A stretch of DNA of 64,000 nt, taken from contig JAETTD010000003.1 in the NCBI GenBank assembly GCA_021769295.1, positions 62,001-126,000 of the forward strand, in the 5' to 3' direction. Origin of the DNA: Bacillota bacterium (GTDB lineage: Bacteria; Bacillota; Clostridia; Peptostreptococcales; Anaerovoracaceae). Made by a program: the position numbers and the translations under genes. Position 1 is the first letter of the stretch. Each line of letters starts with the position of its first letter. Below the pieces are notes generated by a model. The model was given only the letters and a program-made list of their open reading frames with translations. It made no database searches and had not been told where the DNA came from. Positions 43,875 through 52,124 of this stretch are shown piece after piece.

Positions 43875-44411
43875 TTATATTATCCCATAACCTATTATCG
43901 TCTTTTCTCCGTAAAAATACTCCTTTTCCTTGCATTTATCGCCGACGTTTCCTTCTACCGTGTATATTTTGCCTTTTTTACAGTTTGTGACTATGCCTGT
44001 ATGGTCAGGGACTTTGTCGCCGTCGCTGTCAAAAAATATTATCATTCCGGCTTTCGGAGCCATGTCCTTATCTTGCCACCTTTCATTCTCTTCAAACCAT
44101 TCTTTTCCTTCTTCACATACGGAAAATTTCGGTTCATCAAATCCTGCTTTATACACGCACCATGATACAAAACATGCGCACCAATCCACATGGTTGTCGA
44201 AGCCGTACCAGCTCCAGTATTTTTTTCCTCCCGTGTTTCCCACCTGAGAATGAGCAATCTCCCAAATATCATGAGGGATTGGTGTGACTTTTATGAGATG
44301 CACAGAAAGCAGGCATGAGATTATCGTCATTATGACAAACAGCTTGCTCATGGTCATGAGTTTTTGCCGCGTCTGTCCCTGCTTCCTACGTTTTGATTTT
44401 TTTATTTTCAT
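43875..44411 (-). CDS. CHAP-domain amidase, probably secreted
   Basis: CHAP (cysteine/histidine amidohydrolase) protein of about 178 residues, likely acting on peptidoglycan or a secreted peptide. A basic N-terminus is followed by a hydrophobic segment near residues 22-38 (KLFVIMTIISCLLSVHLI), a signal peptide or anchor. The domain has the catalytic cysteine in HVDWCACFVSWCVYKAG near residue 80 and a histidine in PDHTGIVTNCKKGK near residue 144, then YTVEGNVGDK. A GGAGGG site selects the ATG at 44411; longer starts are possible. It lies downstream of the tsf terminator and just before csoR with its own control likely. Confidence 0.82.
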   Translation of the reverse strand: MKIKKSKRRKQGQTRQKLMTMSKLFVIMTIISCLLSVHLIKVTPIPHDIWEIAHSQVGNTGGKKYWSWYGFDNHVDWCACFVSWCVYKAGFDEPKFSVCEEGKEWFEENERWQDKDMAPKAGMIIFFDSDGDKVPDHTGIVTNCKKGKIYTVEGNVGDKCKEKEYFYGEKTIIGYGII

Positions 44412-44502
44412 ATTGCTTAGCCCTCCGCCTTGTCTCTCTTTAACTCCAATAATTTTATTCATCGTTTTATTAGACATGCGGAGAACTTGTGGTATCACAA
44501 GT

Positions 44503-44529
44503 TAAAAGGCAGCCCTGAGGCTGCCTTTC
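44503..44529 (-). terminator. Terminator of the rpsB-tsf operon
   Basis: Minus strand AAAGGCAGCC and GGCTGCCTTT form a perfect stem with a 4-base loop, followed by TTAAC. A second inverted repeat, AACTTGTG/CACAAGTT, lies immediately beyond. Confidence 0.75.
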
Positions 44530-44553
44530 AAAATTTTTGCTTCTTATTTTTTA

Positions 44554-45468
44554 TTATTGTCCCATCTGCTTAGCTACTTCTTCTGCGAAGTTTTCTTCTT
44601 TCTTTTCGATACCTTCGCCTACTTCGTATCTAACCATTTCAACAACTTTCATCGGCTTTCCGATTTCTTTTGCTACGCTTTCAACATACTGTTCAACGGT
44701 CATGTCGCTGTTCTTAACGAACTTCTGGTCAACAAGACAAGCTTCCTTGAGGATAGCTTTAACCTTGCCCGGAATAATTCTTTCGAGCATTGCTTCAGGC
44801 TTTCCTTCGTTGAGAAGCTGCTGCTTAGCGATTTCCTTTTCGGATTCCAGCCATGCAGGGTCAACCTGGTCTTCGTTTACAAAGTTAGGGTTCATTGATG
44901 CAACCTGCATTGCAACGTCCTTAGCGCATACAGCAATTTCTTCTGCGGTAGCTTCGGTTTCAATACCTACGATTACGCCGATCTTGCCTGCGCCGTGAAT
45001 ATATCCGGTATAAACAACTCCCGGAGTTGCCATTTTGTGGAATCTTCTTACGTTCATGTTTTCGCCGATTTTTGCTATTTTATTGTTCAGAGCATCCAGA
45101 ACAGTGCCCTCTCCTTCATAAGGAAGAGCCTTGAATGCTTCCAAATCGTCGCTGTCTGCCTTAAGCGCCATGTCAGCCAGCTTTTCTACGAATTCCACGA
45201 ATTCTTCATTCTTGGCAACGAAGTCTGTTTCGGAGTTGACTTCTACTACGGCTGCCATCTTGTGGTCTTCTGAGAAAGCGGTTTTTACAAGGCCTTCTGC
45301 TGCAATTCTGCCTGCTTTTTTAGCTGCCTTGGCAAGTCCTTTTTCTCTCAACAGTTCAACGGCTTTATCAATATCTCCGTCGGTTTCAACCAAAACCTTT
45401 TTGCAGTCCATCATGCCTGCTCCGGTCATTTCTCTCAATTCTTTTACTAATTGTGCAGTTACTGCCAT
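44554..45468 (-). CDS. tsf: Translation elongation factor Ts
   Basis: EF-Ts, 304 residues, exchanges GDP for GTP on EF-Tu. The N-terminal UBA-like part has VKELREMTGAGMMDCKKVL near residue 8. It is followed by AAEGLVKTAFSEDHKMAAVVEVNSETDFVAKNEEF (with the conserved NSETDFVAKNEEF). The C-terminal part contains PGVVYTGYIHGAGKIGVIVGIE and DVAMQVASMNPNFV. AGGAGG precedes the ATG. It follows rpsB by 24 bp, the common operon order. Confidence 0.97.
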   Translation of the reverse strand: MAVTAQLVKELREMTGAGMMDCKKVLVETDGDIDKAVELLREKGLAKAAKKAGRIAAEGLVKTAFSEDHKMAAVVEVNSETDFVAKNEEFVEFVEKLADMALKADSDDLEAFKALPYEGEGTVLDALNNKIAKIGENMNVRRFHKMATPGVVYTGYIHGAGKIGVIVGIETEATAEEIAVCAKDVAMQVASMNPNFVNEDQVDPAWLESEKEIAKQQLLNEGKPEAMLERIIPGKVKAILKEACLVDQKFVKNSDMTVEQYVESVAKEIGKPMKVVEMVRYEVGEGIEKKEENFAEEVAKQMGQ

Positions 45469-45492
45469 TTTCGTATCCTCCTCTTTGATGTA

Positions 45493-46266
45493 CTATTCAG
45501 CATCTTCTGCTGTTTCAGCCTCGGCTTCAGCATCTTCTGCCGGAGCTTCTTCAACGACAGCTTCTTCGCCCTCGTCAAAGCTTTCGCCCTGGTTAGCCTC
45601 GATAACAGCATCTGCCATTCTTCCTGCAATAAGTTTTACGGCTCTGATTGCATCGTCATTTGCAGGGATTACGTAATCAACATCATCAGGGTCGCAGTTG
45701 GTATCAACAATTCCTACGATTGGAATTCCGAGAATTCTTGCTTCTTTAACTGCAATTCTTTCTTTCTTAGGGTCTACAACAAAGATTGCTCCAGGCATAC
45801 CCGGCATGTCCTTGATTCCGCCTAAGAATTTTTCAAGCTTATCCATTTCAGCTCTAAGCTTTATAACTTCTTTCTTTGCCAGCTTATCAAAAGTTCCGTC
45901 CTCTTCCATAGTGTGAAGGTCAGCCAGTCTCTTGATTCTCTGTGCGATTGTCTTATGGTTTGTAAGCATTCCGCCAAGCCATCTTTCGCTTACGAAATAC
46001 TGTCCGCATCTGTTAGCTTCATCTGTAATAGCCTGCTGAGCCTGCTTCTTGGTTCCTACGAAAAGAATCGGCTTTCCTTCTTCTGCAACGCTTCTTACAA
46101 AGTCATAAGCTTCTTCGATTTTCTTTACGGTTTTCTGCAAATCTATAATATAGATTCCGTTTCTTTCCGTAAAGATGTAAGGAGCCATTTTAGGGTTCCA
46201 TCTTCTTGTCTGGTGTCCGAAATGCACACCTGCTTCCAGCAACTGTTTCATTGAAATTACTGCCAT
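45493..46266 (-). CDS. rpsB: Ribosomal protein S2
   Basis: Small-subunit protein S2, about 257 residues. [27 protein letters not shown] (core [13 protein letters not shown]) near residue 7, [34 protein letters not shown] near residue 65 and the C-terminal [30 protein letters not shown]-type segment are conserved. The C-terminus has a long acidic tail rich in Glu and Ala, typical for many clostridia. AGGAGG selects the ATG at 46266. A structured leader precedes it. Confidence 0.97.
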   Translation of the reverse strand: MAVISMKQLLEAGVHFGHQTRRWNPKMAPYIFTERNGIYIIDLQKTVKKIEEAYDFVRSVAEEGKPILFVGTKKQAQQAITDEANRCGQYFVSERWLGGMLTNHKTIAQRIKRLADLHTMEEDGTFDKLAKKEVIKLRAEMDKLEKFLGGIKDMPGMPGAIFVVDPKKERIAVKEARILGIPIVGIVDTNCDPDDVDYVIPANDDAIRAVKLIAGRMADAVIEANQGESFDEGEEAVVEEAPAEDAEAEAETAEDAE

Positions 46267-46423
46267 TTTTAATTCCTCCTGGTTTTTTACTTCCACCTCA
46301 TCGTGACACCGCTTGCAAAAGCTTTATAAGCTCATTTTCAGCACCCTTATGGCAGGGATCTGCGGCAACCAATACCGATGTCGATGTGTCGGTTTTATTT
46401 TTTGATATGCACAGGCATACCAC
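46267..46423 (-). promoter_or_regulatory. Structured 5' leader of rpsB, candidate S2 autoregulatory element
   Basis: The minus-strand leader of about 157 nt can fold into several stems. A small hairpin CCGA...CGG is followed by a three-way junction closed by GCCGC/GCGGT. Inside are CCC-TGCCATAA-GGG and AGCTT-ATA-AAGCT. Ribosomal protein operons often carry such leaders that bind their own product. The function here is inferred from position and foldability. Confidence 0.5.
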
Positions 46424-46429
46424 TGAAAT

Positions 46430-46458
46430 ACTATACAACATATTCGTTGAAATTGCAA
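46430..46458 (-). promoter_or_regulatory. SigA-type promoter of rpsB-tsf
   Basis: Minus strand TTGCAA (46453-46458), 17 bp, TATAGT (46430-46435), placing the start near 46423. Confidence 0.6.
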
Positions 46459-46497
46459 GGGTTTTTTGGTTGGATTTATTTCAAATATCATTATCAA

Positions 46498-47379
46498 TTA
46501 TAATACAAATTCATCTTTAAGTTTCTGTATAAATCGCCCTGCTGCTTTTGAAAAAACTTGATACTTTTTCCACACGATACATAAGCCCGCTTCTGAAACG
46601 GGATATAGCGGCCTGAAACAGAGATTGCTGTCACCGCTTGTATTGATTAGCTTGTCTAAGGCGATGGCATAGCCAAATCCCATTTTAACAAAACGGGAAG
46701 CATTATACAGAAGATCGTAGGTCGCAACAATATTTAATTGCGATACATCCTTTTGCAGCCAAGCGATCATTTCATTGCTGATTGCTGTTTGATGAGATAT
46801 GATAAGGGGCTTGTCCCATAAATCCTCGGCACAAATATTCTCTTTTTCTGCTAACGGACTATCCTTTCGCATTAAAACTCCCCAAGTGTCTTTTACCGGC
46901 AGCCGTATAAAATCATATTTTGAATTATCGAATGGCTCTACTAAAAGGCCGAAGTCAATCAACCCCTTATCCAATCTCTCCACAATATGTTCAGCGTCGC
47001 CGCTGTAAATATGGTAACGAATCAAAGGGTGTTCTTTCTGTAAATTTTTAGCAACCTTTGCAATCGTGGAAACGGCTTCGGTTTCACCGCTTCCCATATA
47101 AATTTCACCGCTGATATTTTCGTCAGAGGAAGAAAGTTCAGATTTTGTTTTTTCCATTAGGGCAATCATTTCTTCTGCCCGTTTTCGAAGCAGCATTCCG
47201 TCCTCTGTTAAAGTTACTTTCTTACTTCCTCTGATAAGCAGCTGCTTTCCAACTTCTTCTTCTAAATCTTTTAATTGCCTTGACAGCGGAGGCTGCGTCA
47301 TGTGCAAAGTTTCAGCCGCCCTTGTAATGCTTTCTTCTCTTGCTACCGCAAGAAAGTATTGTAATACTCGAATATCCAA
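46498..47379 (-). CDS. LysR family transcriptional regulator
   Basis: LysR-type regulator of 293 residues. The N-terminal helix-turn-helix reads MDIRVLQYFLAVAREESITRAAETLHMTQPPLSRQL (core SITRAAETLHMTQPPLSRQLKDLE). The C-terminal half is the ligand-binding domain with GEIYMGSGETEAVSTIAKV near residue 90 and an LDKLINTSGDSNL region near residue 250. It diverges from the plus-strand run of redox genes, so these are the likely targets. A palindrome overlaps its own -35 box. No terminator is evident between it and the rpsB promoter. Confidence 0.95.
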   Translation of the reverse strand: MDIRVLQYFLAVAREESITRAAETLHMTQPPLSRQLKDLEEEVGKQLLIRGSKKVTLTEDGMLLRKRAEEMIALMEKTKSELSSSDENISGEIYMGSGETEAVSTIAKVAKNLQKEHPLIRYHIYSGDAEHIVERLDKGLIDFGLLVEPFDNSKYDFIRLPVKDTWGVLMRKDSPLAEKENICAEDLWDKPLIISHQTAISNEMIAWLQKDVSQLNIVATYDLLYNASRFVKMGFGYAIALDKLINTSGDSNLCFRPLYPVSEAGLCIVWKKYQVFSKAAGRFIQKLKDEFVL

Positions 47380-47415
47380 AGGAGCTTCTCCCTCCTTGTT
47401 TTTGTTTTCAGCTTT

Positions 47416-47500
47416 ATTATAGTACGCACTTGCATACTTTTCAAGTATGGAAAGCCATTTAATATATGTATTTGATATTTTTAACTCGCAAATCTATACT
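47416..47500. promoter_or_regulatory. Divergent LysR/redox-island promoters
   Basis: Minus strand: TTGAAA (47439-47444), 17 bp, TATAAT (47416-47421) for the LysR gene. Plus strand: TTGATA (47472-47477), 17 bp, TATACT (47495-47500) for the redox genes. A perfect palindrome CATACTTTTCAAGTATG (47433-47449) covers the minus -35 box and is a good candidate LysR or second-regulator operator. Confidence 0.65.
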
Positions 47501-47520
47501 TTAAACAAGGAGGTAAAGCA

Positions 47521-47613
47521 ATGGCAGAAGCGCACGATACCTATAAAAGTATAAGTCAAAAGCAAATTGATTGCTTGGACTACTTAATTTACTCACTAAA
47601 AAAACAAAAGTAA
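47521..47613 (+). CDS. Thirty-residue peptide at the head of the redox cluster
   Basis: A short open frame of 30 codons plus stop, MAEAHDTYKSISQKQIDCLDY then LIYSLKKQK (split here), with a strong AAGGAGG site at normal spacing and a promoter just upstream. It ends 15 bp before the alcohol dehydrogenase gene. I do not recognise the family. It could be a leader peptide or a small regulatory protein. Confidence 0.6.
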   Translation: MAEAHDTYKSISQKQIDCLDYLIYSLKKQK

Positions 47614-47628
47614 ACGGAGGAAACAGAG

Positions 47629-48801
47629 ATGAACGATTTTATTTTTCACAATCCCGATAAGGTATATTTCGGAACAAATCAACTGGGACACCTTTCCGAA
47701 GAACTGTTAAAATTCGGGAAAAAGGTTTTGCTGGTATATGGCGGCGGCTCTATTAAGAAAAATGGTCTTTATGACAGTATCGTAACCATTGCCAAGAACA
47801 GCGGTATTGAACTGTTCGAGCTTTCCGGCGTTGAGCCGAATCCCAGACATTCCACAGTCAATAAAGGTGCGGCAATTTGCAAAAAAGAGAATATCAGTGT
47901 CGTTCTCGCTGCGGGCGGCGGCTCAACAATCGATTGCGCCAAAGGAATTGCCGCAGCCGCACTCACCGAAAACGGTGATGTCTGGCCGTTGGTTTCCGGC
48001 GGGGTGTGGGTAACGAAAGCTCTGCCTGTTGTTGCAATTCTTACAAATGCGGCAACTGGCTCGGAAATGGACGCCTGGGCGGTTATTTCAAATATGGATA
48101 CAAACGAAAAAATCGGACTTGGCGGTAGTGCGTTGATTCCGAGAGTCGCCTTTGAAAATCCTGAATACAGTTATACGCTCCCACCTTTTCAGACCGCCTG
48201 CGGTGCTTTTGATATATTCAATCATGTTTTAGATAATTACTATCTCGCAGGTGAAGCAAGTTTTGATTTGCTTCTTGAAATGCAGGAGGCAGTAATGCGT
48301 ACCGTGGTAAAGTGGGCGCCCGTTGCAATGAACGAGCCGGAAAACTACGAGGCAAGAGCAAATCTTATGTGGGCTTCTTCTATGGCGTTAAATTCCATTC
48401 TTGACGGCGGAACGGTACACGGGTGTGCTTGTCATGCAATGGAGCACGAGCTTTCCGCTTACTACGATATAACACACGGACATGGACTCGCAATCGTAAC
48501 CCCTCGCTGGCTGACTTATATTCTGGATGAAACGACTGCCTCCGCAATTTATCGTCTTGGAACACAGGTTTTTGATGTACCGAAAGGATTAAACGAGTTT
48601 GAGGGTGCGAAAAAAGCGATTGCCGCACTTTCGGATTTTTGCTTTGGAACATTAGGACTTCTGCCTACCCTTACTGATCTGAGCATTGACGAAACACATT
48701 TCAAAGCAATGGCAGAACACGCTTGTATCAGCGGCTCCATAACAGGCCCAAAGGTACTGACCCCGTCTGATGTTGAAGCAATTTACAAAATGTGCTTATA
48801 A
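47629..48801 (+). CDS. Iron-containing alcohol dehydrogenase, butanol dehydrogenase-like
   Basis: Group III iron-dependent alcohol dehydrogenase of 390 residues, reducing aldehydes with NAD(P)H. The NAD loop is LAAGGGSTIDCAKGIAAA near residue 92. Metal ligands occur in FDIFNHVLDNYY near residue 195 and in HGCACHAMEHELSAYYDITHGHGLA near residue 263 (His at both ends). N-terminal FHNPDKVYFG is typical of the YqhD/BdhA group. It is the first large gene of the island driven by the LysR-side promoter. Confidence 0.93.
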   Translation: MNDFIFHNPDKVYFGTNQLGHLSEELLKFGKKVLLVYGGGSIKKNGLYDSIVTIAKNSGIELFELSGVEPNPRHSTVNKGAAICKKENISVVLAAGGGSTIDCAKGIAAAALTENGDVWPLVSGGVWVTKALPVVAILTNAATGSEMDAWAVISNMDTNEKIGLGGSALIPRVAFENPEYSYTLPPFQTACGAFDIFNHVLDNYYLAGEASFDLLLEMQEAVMRTVVKWAPVAMNEPENYEARANLMWASSMALNSILDGGTVHGCACHAMEHELSAYYDITHGHGLAIVTPRWLTYILDETTASAIYRLGTQVFDVPKGLNEFEGAKKAIAALSDFCFGTLGLLPTLTDLSIDETHFKAMAEHACISGSITGPKVLTPSDVEAIYKMCL

Positions 48802-48813
48802 AGGAGAGCAAAT

Positions 48814-49449
48814 ATGAAAACAGAATTACCGAAAATTGCATTGGGTGCTTGGTCTTGGGGTGCAGGCGCAGCCGGAGGAGATCAGGTATTTGGAAATCAT
48901 TTATCCGAAAAAGATTTGCAGCCTGTGTTTGAAAAAGCAATGGAATGTGGATTGACTTTATGGGACACCGCCGCTGTTTACGGTGAGGGCAGCTCCGAGC
49001 GTATTCTTGGAAACTTTGTGAAGAATTCAGATCGTGAAAGCATTATACTCTCCACAAAATTCACCCCGCAGATTGCCAGCGATTCCAAAACAGCTATGCA
49101 GGATATGCTGGACGGCAGTAAGGAACGGTTGCATACCGACAGGATAGATATATATTGGATTCACAATCCGATGAATGTTGAGAAATGGACGCCGTACTTG
49201 ATTCCGTTAGCGAAAAGCGGCCAAATCAATTCTATCGGTGTTTCCAACCACAGCCCTGCCCAAATCGCAGCGGCTTGGGCAATCGCAAAAGGCACGCTTC
49301 CGATTATCGGCGTTACAAAAGTAAAGCAGGTAGAAGAAGCCGCAGCTTCCGCACGAATTACATTGACTGCTGAAGAAATTGACCGTTTAGAAAAATTAGG
49401 TGACGAAACAGGTGTTCATACTCTGCGGGAATGGGAAAAGGAGATGTGA
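48814..49449 (+). CDS. Aldo/keto reductase with an internal in-frame deletion
   Basis: NADPH-dependent aldo/keto reductase family, but only 211 residues against about 310 for close relatives. The first half is intact: LGAWSWGAG, DTAAVYGEGSSERILG near residue 50 with catalytic Asp and Tyr, STKFTP near residue 77 with Lys, and YWIHNPMN near residue 112 with His. After IGVSNH the sequence jumps to SPAQIAAAWAIAKGTLPIIGVTK, which normally lies about 100 residues later. The barrel would lack several strands. The frame is open, so this is an in-frame deletion rather than a frameshift. It is probably inactive. Confidence 0.85.
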   Translation: MKTELPKIALGAWSWGAGAAGGDQVFGNHLSEKDLQPVFEKAMECGLTLWDTAAVYGEGSSERILGNFVKNSDRESIILSTKFTPQIASDSKTAMQDMLDGSKERLHTDRIDIYWIHNPMNVEKWTPYLIPLAKSGQINSIGVSNHSPAQIAAAWAIAKGTLPIIGVTKVKQVEEAAASARITLTAEEIDRLEKLGDETGVHTLREWEKEM

Positions 49450-49452
49450 TTT

Positions 49453-50028
49453 TTGACGGCAGAAGAAATGATAAAGTGTTTTAGAGAAAACACCGAAATT
49501 GATAAGGAAAAAGAACTGACAGCCTGTGATCTGTTTCAGGAAGCCATTAAAATTACAATGGAGATGAATAACAGTTACCATACGCCGGAGGAACTTCGGG
49601 AGATTATGAGCCGATTGATTGGAAAGAAAGTTGATGATACTTTCCGTTTGTTCCCACCATTTTACACGGACTTTGGAAAAAACATTTCCATCGGAAAAGA
49701 TGTTTTTATCAACTCCGGCTGTCATTTTCAAGATCAAGGCGGCATTACAATCGGTGACGGCTCGTTAATCGGTCATAATGTAGTGCTGGCGACAATCAAC
49801 CACGATCTTTTACCGAGCCAAAAGCGAAAAAATCACTATGCGCCTATTACGATTGGCAATAATGTATGGATTGGCTCAAACGCAGTTATTTTGCCGGGTA
49901 TCACAATCGGAGAATGGGCGGTTGTCGCAGCAGGGGCGGTCGTTACAAAAGATGTCCCGCCTTATACGGTTGTAGGCGGTACGCCTGCAAAAATAATAAA
50001 ACGAGTTTGTGAATCGGAGGTATCTTAA
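49453..50028 (+). CDS. Sugar O-acetyltransferase, hexapeptide repeat
   Basis: Left-handed beta-helix acetyltransferase of 191 residues, like maltose or galactoside O-acetyltransferase. An N-terminal Mac-like segment ([18 protein letters not shown] region) precedes hexapeptide repeats such as [33 protein letters not shown] and [19 protein letters not shown]. The catalytic histidine is in ATINHDLLP near residue 116. The start is TTG at 49453, with AAGGAG just upstream. It lies 3 bp after the truncated aldo/keto reductase. The target sugar or other acceptor is unknown. Confidence 0.9.
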   Translation: MTAEEMIKCFRENTEIDKEKELTACDLFQEAIKITMEMNNSYHTPEELREIMSRLIGKKVDDTFRLFPPFYTDFGKNISIGKDVFINSGCHFQDQGGITIGDGSLIGHNVVLATINHDLLPSQKRKNHYAPITIGNNVWIGSNAVILPGITIGEWAVVAAGAVVTKDVPPYTVVGGTPAKIIKRVCESEVS

Positions 50029-50032
50029 TAAA

Positions 50033-50632
50033 ATGAGAGTTTTGGCAATTAACGGAAGCGCAAGAAAAGACGGTAACACCGCCATTCTTATCAATACAAT
50101 CTTTGAAGAACTGAATAAAGCAGGAATTGAAACGGAAATGGTACAGTTTTCCGGCAATGTTATAGAGCCTTGTAAAGCATGTTGGGCGTGTAGCGGACAA
50201 AAAAATTGCGTTCACCGCAAGGATGTGTTTCGGGAAGTGTTTGATAAGATGATGAATGCAGACGGGATTATTCTCGGCTCTCCCGTTTACTGTGCAAATA
50301 TATCAGCAAATATGCAGGCATTTTTAGAGCGTGCAGCGGTCGTTTGTGATATGAACAGAGGATTACTGAACAATAAATATAAAGTCGGGGCTTCGGTTGC
50401 CGCTGTTCGCAGGGGAGGTGCAATGCAGGCAATAGACGCAATGAATCATTTTTTCCTAAATCAAGAGATGATTGTCGTCGGCTCTACTTACTGGAATATG
50501 GTTTTTGGGCAAATGCCGGGTGATGTACTGAAAGATGAAGAAGGACTTGCGAATATGAGAAACCTCGGAGAAAATATGGCATATCTTCTGAAAACTCTTA
50601 ACTGCCAAAAAAGATTGGAGGGCACAAAATGA
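50033..50632 (+). CDS. Flavodoxin-fold NADPH-dependent FMN reductase
   Basis: FMN reductase-like flavodoxin of about 199 residues. The phosphate loop is AINGSARKDGNTAIL near residue 4. A cysteine cluster CKACWACSGQKNC near residue 46 resembles iron-sulfur flavoproteins. GSPVYCANISANMQAFLERAA near residue 82 and VAAVRRGGAMQAIDAMNHFF near residue 122 match the family, as does the related protein at 22198-22812. The ATG at 50033 was chosen because the conserved fold begins there; GGAGG is a little distant. It probably supplies reduced flavin or electrons to the neighbouring enzymes. Confidence 0.88.
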   Translation: MRVLAINGSARKDGNTAILINTIFEELNKAGIETEMVQFSGNVIEPCKACWACSGQKNCVHRKDVFREVFDKMMNADGIILGSPVYCANISANMQAFLERAAVVCDMNRGLLNNKYKVGASVAAVRRGGAMQAIDAMNHFFLNQEMIVVGSTYWNMVFGQMPGDVLKDEEGLANMRNLGENMAYLLKTLNCQKRLEGTK

Positions 50633-52122
50633 AGCGCTCTATGGCGATTTTCTTAATACTTATATTTATCCTTTTATGCAGCCTTGCTGCTTGTAATGGC
50701 AAGAAAGAAAAAAGTGAAACAAAAACTCCCTCAAATAGTATTCCGCCGGCAACAGAGAATGGAGATAGCAGTATGAATAACGAAGGAACTACAAGAAACG
50801 ATACTTTGGTAGTATATTTTTCCGCCACAGGTACAACAAAGTCCCTTGCGGAATATGCGGCTGATATTTTGGACGCCGATATATACGAGATTGTGCCGGA
50901 CGATCCTTACACAGAGGAAGATTTGGCTTATTATACAAACGGTCGTGCAGATCGAGAGCAAAACGATTCTTCTGCCCGCCCTGCCATTTCAGGTAGTATA
51001 GAGAATATGGAGCAGTATGATACGATTCTGCTCGGCTATCCGATTTGGCACGGACAGGCGCCAAGAATTATCAGTACATTTTTAGAGAGCTATGATTTTT
51101 CAGGCAAAACAATTTTGCCGTTCTGCACCTCCCATAGCAGCGGTATAGGAACAAGTGATACAAATCTGCATTCTCTTGCAAAAAATGCAAATTGGCTTGA
51201 CGGCAGACGCTTTGCGGGCGGAACTACGAAAGAGGAAATTGCAGCCTGGCTTGATGAAATGGGTATTTCTCAAAGTGTTTCCCAAAAAATTGGTGCTTTC
51301 AATTTTGACACGAAAACCGTATTATTGAACAGCGGTTATGAAATGCCGATCAACGGTTTGGGGACATACAGCCTTCACGGTGATGATTGCATCAATTCTG
51401 TCAAATTTGCTCTATCCAATGATGTACGGCTCATTGATACCGCTTCGGCTTATGGAAATGAGGAAGAAATCGGACAGGCAATTCGGGAAGCAATCGACGA
51501 GGGAATTGTAAAAAGAGAGGATATTTTTATTATCACAAAAATTTATCCGGGTAGTGAGATGGCAAACCCGGAGGCATCCATTCAAGCCTGTTTGGATAGG
51601 CTGAATATCGGTTATGTGGATATGATGTTACTGCACCACCCCGACTCAAACGATGTGAAAGCCTATAAAGCTATGGAACAGTTTGTAAGGGACGGCAAGA
51701 TCCGCTCTATTGGTCTTTCTAACTGGTATGTGGAGGAATTAACGGAATTTCTGCCGCAGGTTGATACTGTTCCTGCGCTGATACAGAATGAAATCCACCC
51801 CTACTACCAGGAAAATGATGTCATTCCGTTTATTCAGGAAAAAGGCATTGTCGTTCAGGGCTGGTATCCGCTTGGAGGCAGAGGGCATACAGGCGAACTT
51901 TTGGGCGATTCGGTGATTTCTGAAATTGCTAACGCTCACGGGGTATCTTCTGCACAGGTGATTTTACGGTGGAATTTGCAAAAAGGTGTAGTAGTGATTC
52001 CCGGTTCCAGCAATCCTGACCACATTAAGGAGAATACCGAGTTATATCATTTCACCTTGACCGAGGACGAAATGGATCGTATAAACTCTTTGGATCGTGG
52101 TGAAAAGCACGATTGGTATTAA
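50629..52122 (+). CDS. Lipoprotein fusion of flavodoxin and aldo/keto reductase
   Basis: Unusual 497-residue fusion. A signal peptide ends in lipobox SLAAC, with Cys near residue 22 as the lipid anchor. A linker follows. Residues about 60-215 are a flavodoxin (VVYFSATGTTKSLAEYAADIL phosphate loop; LLGYPIWHGQAPRIISTFLE). Residues about 222-497 are an aldo/keto reductase with DTASAYGNEEEIG, ITKIYPG, MLLHHPDS, IGLSNWYVEEL and VVVIPGSSNPDHIKENTELYHF. All AKR tetrad residues are visible. It overlaps the preceding flavodoxin gene by 4 bp. An NADPH enzyme outside the membrane is hard to explain, so the lipobox may be false or the protein may use another donor. Confidence 0.87.
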   Translation: MKRSMAIFLILIFILLCSLAACNGKKEKSETKTPSNSIPPATENGDSSMNNEGTTRNDTLVVYFSATGTTKSLAEYAADILDADIYEIVPDDPYTEEDLAYYTNGRADREQNDSSARPAISGSIENMEQYDTILLGYPIWHGQAPRIISTFLESYDFSGKTILPFCTSHSSGIGTSDTNLHSLAKNANWLDGRRFAGGTTKEEIAAWLDEMGISQSVSQKIGAFNFDTKTVLLNSGYEMPINGLGTYSLHGDDCINSVKFALSNDVRLIDTASAYGNEEEIGQAIREAIDEGIVKREDIFIITKIYPGSEMANPEASIQACLDRLNIGYVDMMLLHHPDSNDVKAYKAMEQFVRDGKIRSIGLSNWYVEELTEFLPQVDTVPALIQNEIHPYYQENDVIPFIQEKGIVVQGWYPLGGRGHTGELLGDSVISEIANAHGVSSAQVILRWNLQKGVVVIPGSSNPDHIKENTELYHFTLTEDEMDRINSLDRGEKHDWY

Positions 52123-52124
52123 AT

